From Psychroflexus sp. (lineage in GTDB: Bacteria > Bacteroidota > Bacteroidia > Flavobacteriales > Flavobacteriaceae), in the NCBI GenBank assembly GCA_007116535.1, contig SKIG01000215.1:1-8428 (forward strand): 8,428 bases of DNA. The letters are read 5' to 3'. This document shows positions 5,737 to 8,428 of this stretch, in pieces. The notes beneath the pieces are model-generated. The model worked only from the letters and a program-made list of their open reading frames with translations, was not told where the DNA came from and made no database searches. Both the position numbers and the translations under genes were made by a program. Numbering within the stretch: position 1 is the first letter of the stretch; every line of letters starts with the position of its first letter.

Positions 5737-6654
5737 TCAATATCTTTCAGCTAAAAATCTGCGAAGAACGCTATCCATATCTTTAGTGATATCTATTTGT
5801 TGGTAATTGATTTTATATTGCTGACACTTCAATTTTAGTAAGTTGAGGTAAGATTTCATTTGCTCTTGGTACTTATCTTTTAACTGATTTGCATACAGGT
5901 CGATAAATTCATTACTTTCTACATCAAAAAAGCGTTTTGGGGCATCTTCAAAATTAAAATCTACTTCTTTCGCTACATCAAGCACATGGAAAAGTACTAC
6001 TTGGTGCTTATTGTATTTGAGATGGCGAAGTGCTTCAAACAATTGCTCTTGCTCTACTTCGGTTTGCAACATATCCGAAAAAATTACAATCATAGAACGA
6101 CGCTTCAATCGCTCAGCAATTTGATGCAAGAAAGTGTAGGTTTTCGTTTTTCTTTCCACAGGTTTGTCTGTCAAAACCTCGTTAAGTTGACTGTAAATCA
6201 TCTGAAAATGTCGCTCGCTTCCTTTTTCAGGAATAGAATAATGCAATTGGTCACTGTATAATGAAATTCCCACAGCGTCTCTTTGTTGCTTAACCAGCTC
6301 CATAATAGATGCAGTTGCAAGTACTGAAAAACCAATTTTATTTAGTTGGGTTCTACTTAATCTCTCAACCTCAGGGTAATACATCGATGAGGAAACATCT
6401 AAGATGAAATGACAACGCATGTTTGTTTCTTCCTCGTATCGCTTGGTGTATAGTTTATCTGTTCTAGCATACAATTTCCAATCGATATGCTTGGTGCTTT
6501 CTCCTTGGTTGTAGAGACGATGCTCTGCAAACTCGGACGAAAAACCATGAAACGGACTTTTGTGTATTCCTGAAATAAACCCCTCTACTACTTGTTTTGC
6601 AAGTAATTGCAGGTTGCCAAATTGCGCGATGTCTCTTCCTAAGTCAATGGACAT
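5737..6654 (-). CDS. DUF58 protein with vWA-type metal site
   Basis: A 305-residue DUF58 protein, cytoplasmic by sequence: no signal peptide or membrane segment. Residues 46-76 hold the DUF58 signature (RLYNQGESTKHIDWKLYART, then DKLYTKRYEEE). It is followed by a von Willebrand A-like fold with a complete MIDAS start D86-V-S88-S-S90-M and a later IFSDML with Asp194, so metal binding is likely retained. DUF58 genes usually follow a moxR AAA+ ATPase gene and precede batA/batB-type vWA membrane proteins; the family is linked to MoxR-assisted maturation or stress tolerance, but no molecular function is established. Here none of those partners is adjacent: pckA lies upstream behind a terminator and accA lies downstream. 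The C-terminal third (about 250-305) is charged and helical, ending FLAERY. The stop is TGA. No Shine-Dalgarno is seen and only weak promoter matches occur in the 153-bp gap upstream. Confidence 0.9.
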   Translation of the reverse strand: MSIDLGRDIAQFGNLQLLAKQVVEGFISGIHKSPFHGFSSEFAEHRLYNQGESTKHIDWKLYARTDKLYTKRYEEETNMRCHFILDVSSSMYYPEVERLSRTQLNKIGFSVLATASIMELVKQQRDAVGISLYSDQLHYSIPEKGSERHFQMIYSQLNEVLTDKPVERKTKTYTFLHQIAERLKRRSMIVIFSDMLQTEVEQEQLFEALRHLKYNKHQVVLFHVLDVAKEVDFNFEDAPKRFFDVESNEFIDLYANQLKDKYQEQMKSYLNLLKLKCQQYKINYQQIDITKDMDSVLRRFLAERY

Positions 6655-6756
6655 TTTGATATGGATTTTTTATGCTAAATAAAATAAATCTAGTATTGTA
6701 AATTCTTTTCTGTAAAAATAAGCAAGTCTAACGAATAGAGCTCTGAATTTCACTCT

Positions 6757-6790
6757 AAAAAAAAATCCCAACTTAAAAAGTCGGGATTTT
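6757..6790 (-). terminator. Rho-independent terminator of pckA
   Basis: Reading the minus strand, AAAATCCCGACTT, a 3-base loop, then AAGTTGGGATTTT form a hairpin that runs into nine T. One internal pair is G-U in minus-strand RNA but A/C in plus-strand RNA, so the fold favours minus-strand transcription. It starts about 18 bp past the pckA stop and ends before the DUF58 upstream region. Confidence 0.9.
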
Positions 6791-6807
6791 CAGTTCATAT
6801 TTGGCTT

Positions 6808-8427
6808 TTAGCTTAAAACTCCATTTAATTGAGGCCCTGCTTTTACCAATCTTTCTCCATCAGGAATATCTGTATATTTTTTAAAATTCTCGATGTATCT
6901 TGAAGCTAAATCAGTAGCTTTTTCTTCCCATTGATCAACTTTTTTATAGGTGTCTCTTGGGTCAAGAATTCCTTTTTTTACATTTGGTAATTCAGTTGGA
7001 ATTGTCAAATTCAAAATCGGAATATGTTTGGTCGGAGCATTTTCTATACTTCCATCTAAAATTGCATCAATGATTGCTCTCGTATCTTTGATAGAAATAC
7101 GTTTTCCTGAACCATTCCAACCCGTGTTCACTAAATATGCTTTTGCACCATGCTCTTTCATTTTACCAATCAATGTTTTAGAATACATAGTTGGGTGTAA
7201 GGTTAAGAAAGCCTCTCCGAATGCAGGCGAGAAGTTTGGCTGAGGAGAAGTGATTCCTCTTTCTGTTCCTGCTAATTTAGAGGTGTAACCACACAAGAAG
7301 TGATATTGTGCTTGGTCTTCATCTAAAATTGAAACAGGAGGCAATACGCCAAAAGCATCGGCAGATAAGTAAATGATTTTGTCTGCATGTCCTGCTTTAG
7401 AAGGTAACACAATTTTATTGATATGATGAATTGGATAGGATACACGTGAATTCTCTGTAATTGAATTGTCGGTATAATCTACTTCTCCGTATTCATTCAC
7501 CACCACATTTTCTAATAGCGCATCTCTTTTGATTGCTCTCCAAATATCAGGCTCGTTTTCTTCCGTAAGGCTGATAACTTTTGCATAACAACCACCTTCG
7601 TAGTTAAATACACCATTGTCGTCCCAACCGTGCTCGTCGTCACCAATTAAATAACGTTTTGGGTCAGCAGATAAAGTAGTTTTTCCTGTTCCTGAAAGAC
7701 CAAAGAATAAAGCCACATCGCCCTTCTCTCCAACATTAGCGGAACAGTGCATAGATGCCATACCTTTCATAGGCAAGTAGTAGTTCATCATAGCAAACAT
7801 ACCCTTCTTCATTTCTCCTCCATACCAAGTACCTCCAATAATTTGTAGTTTTTCTGTCAGGTTGAACATGACAAAATTCTCTGAATTAAGTTCTTGCTCT
7901 CCCCAAAGGTCGTTGGTTGTTTTAGAACCATTCATTACTACAAAGTCAGGTTCGCCAAAGTTATCAAGTTCGTAGTGTGAAGGTCTAATAAACATATTAG
8001 TCACAAAGTGTGCTTGCCATGCAACTTCCATCACAAAACGTACTTTAAGGCGAGTATCAGGGTTGGTACCACAAAACGCATCCACCACATACAAGCGCTT
8101 GGAAGTCGAAAGCTGTTTTAAGACTAAGTCTTTACAATGGGCAAATACTTCAGGTGAAGTAGGTTTGTTTACTGTGCCATCCCAATAAATAGTATCTCTA
8201 GTAACATCGTCTTCTACGATATATCTGTCTTTAGGAGATCGTCCTGTAAAAATTCCTGTTTTTACTGCGATAGCTCCTGTATCAGTTAATGCTCCTTTTT
8301 CAAAACCTTGATTGCGTTGCGACATTTCGGCTTTGTATAATTCTTCATAAGAAGGGTTATAAACAACTTCTTGGTAGCCGGTGATACCTAAGTTGTGTAG
8401 CTCTTGAATAATTCTGATATTTTTCAT
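6808..8427 (-). CDS. pckA: ATP-dependent phosphoenolpyruvate carboxykinase
   Basis: A 539-residue ATP-type PEPCK, nearly the same length as E. coli PckA (540). It converts oxaloacetate and ATP to PEP, CO2 and ADP in gluconeogenesis, or runs in reverse to fix CO2 under fermentative conditions. Visible sites: [10 protein letters not shown] (60-69, substrate Arg63), WYGGEMKKG (201-209, active-site lysines), SMHCSANVG (225-233, metal ligand His228), the kinase-1a P-loop GLSGTGKTT (243-251), the kinase-2 LIGDDEHGW (260-268) with metal-binding Asp, and [10 protein letters not shown] (326-335, Arg328). The P-loop form and size separate it from GTP-dependent PEPCK. The proposed ATG is at 8425-8427, one base from the window end, so a slightly earlier start and the promoter cannot be checked; [15 protein letters not shown] is a plausible family N-terminus. 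A terminator follows the stop by about 18 bp, separating it from the DUF58 gene. Confidence 0.97.
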   Translation of the reverse strand: MKNIRIIQELHNLGITGYQEVVYNPSYEELYKAEMSQRNQGFEKGALTDTGAIAVKTGIFTGRSPKDRYIVEDDVTRDTIYWDGTVNKPTSPEVFAHCKDLVLKQLSTSKRLYVVDAFCGTNPDTRLKVRFVMEVAWQAHFVTNMFIRPSHYELDNFGEPDFVVMNGSKTTNDLWGEQELNSENFVMFNLTEKLQIIGGTWYGGEMKKGMFAMMNYYLPMKGMASMHCSANVGEKGDVALFFGLSGTGKTTLSADPKRYLIGDDEHGWDDNGVFNYEGGCYAKVISLTEENEPDIWRAIKRDALLENVVVNEYGEVDYTDNSITENSRVSYPIHHINKIVLPSKAGHADKIIYLSADAFGVLPPVSILDEDQAQYHFLCGYTSKLAGTERGITSPQPNFSPAFGEAFLTLHPTMYSKTLIGKMKEHGAKAYLVNTGWNGSGKRISIKDTRAIIDAILDGSIENAPTKHIPILNLTIPTELPNVKKGILDPRDTYKKVDQWEEKATDLASRYIENFKKYTDIPDGERLVKAGPQLNGVLS

Positions 8428-8428
8428 A

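Noticed and set aside
5723..5740. Small hairpin ATTGA-TTCT-TCAAT at the end of the DUF58 gene
   Set aside because: Only a 5-bp AT-rich stem with no following T-run; too weak to call a terminator.
6655..6756. Promoter of the DUF58 gene (TAGATTTA or TAGACTTG on the minus strand)
   Set aside because: Each has one mismatch to TAnnTTTG and no -33 element at a fitting distance; not strong enough to list.
6950..7243. Open frame of 97 codons on the plus strand
   Set aside because: Antisense to the pckA C-terminal half, with no domain and no start signal.

Overview
This window is a stretch of AT-rich bacterial chromosome that reads as core genome of a Bacteroidota member, probably Cytophagales or Flavobacteriales. 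Four things point there. The secreted protein at 1616-2884 is a form I recall only from that phylum, and sits beside a replicative helicase gene. HemW has the Bacteroidota-style N-terminus. Three gene starts are preceded by an exact TAnnTTTG box, the Bacteroidota -7 promoter element. None of the six starts with visible upstream sequence has a Shine-Dalgarno sequence. I see no mobile element, CRISPR array, tRNA or rRNA.

Layout: 1-384 (minus) is the N-terminal part of a lipoprotein with a phytase-like domain, cut by the window edge. 476-1609 (plus) is hemW, the only plus-strand gene, divergent from the lipoprotein. Then come five minus-strand genes; in transcription order they are pckA (8427-6808), a DUF58 protein (6654-5737), accA (5599-4646), dnaB (4470-2932) and a conserved exported protein (2884-1616) that meets hemW tail to tail with 6 bp between. 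Rho-independent terminators follow pckA and accA. Candidate promoters lie before accA, before dnaB and in the 47-bp gap before the exported gene, so this looks like several short transcription units rather than one operon. No gene-free stretch exceeds 300 bp; the longest gap is the 175 bp upstream of dnaB.

Functions are mostly housekeeping: gluconeogenic carbon flow (PckA), the first step of fatty acid synthesis (AccA), replication fork unwinding (DnaB) and heme handling (HemW). I do not see a novel multi-gene system. The points most worth a second look are: (1) DnaB ends in a basic-residue-free tail finishing DDVPF, like the C-terminal tip of SSB; (2) three 11-bp iterons resembling DnaA boxes lie directly upstream of dnaB; (3) the exported protein, a family I remember as labelled 'asparagine synthetase B', has no visible AsnB feature and instead has a possible Cys/His site of an amidotransferase-like fold; (4) repeats and dyads crowd the accA promoter; (5) the DUF58 gene stands alone, without a visible MoxR partner.
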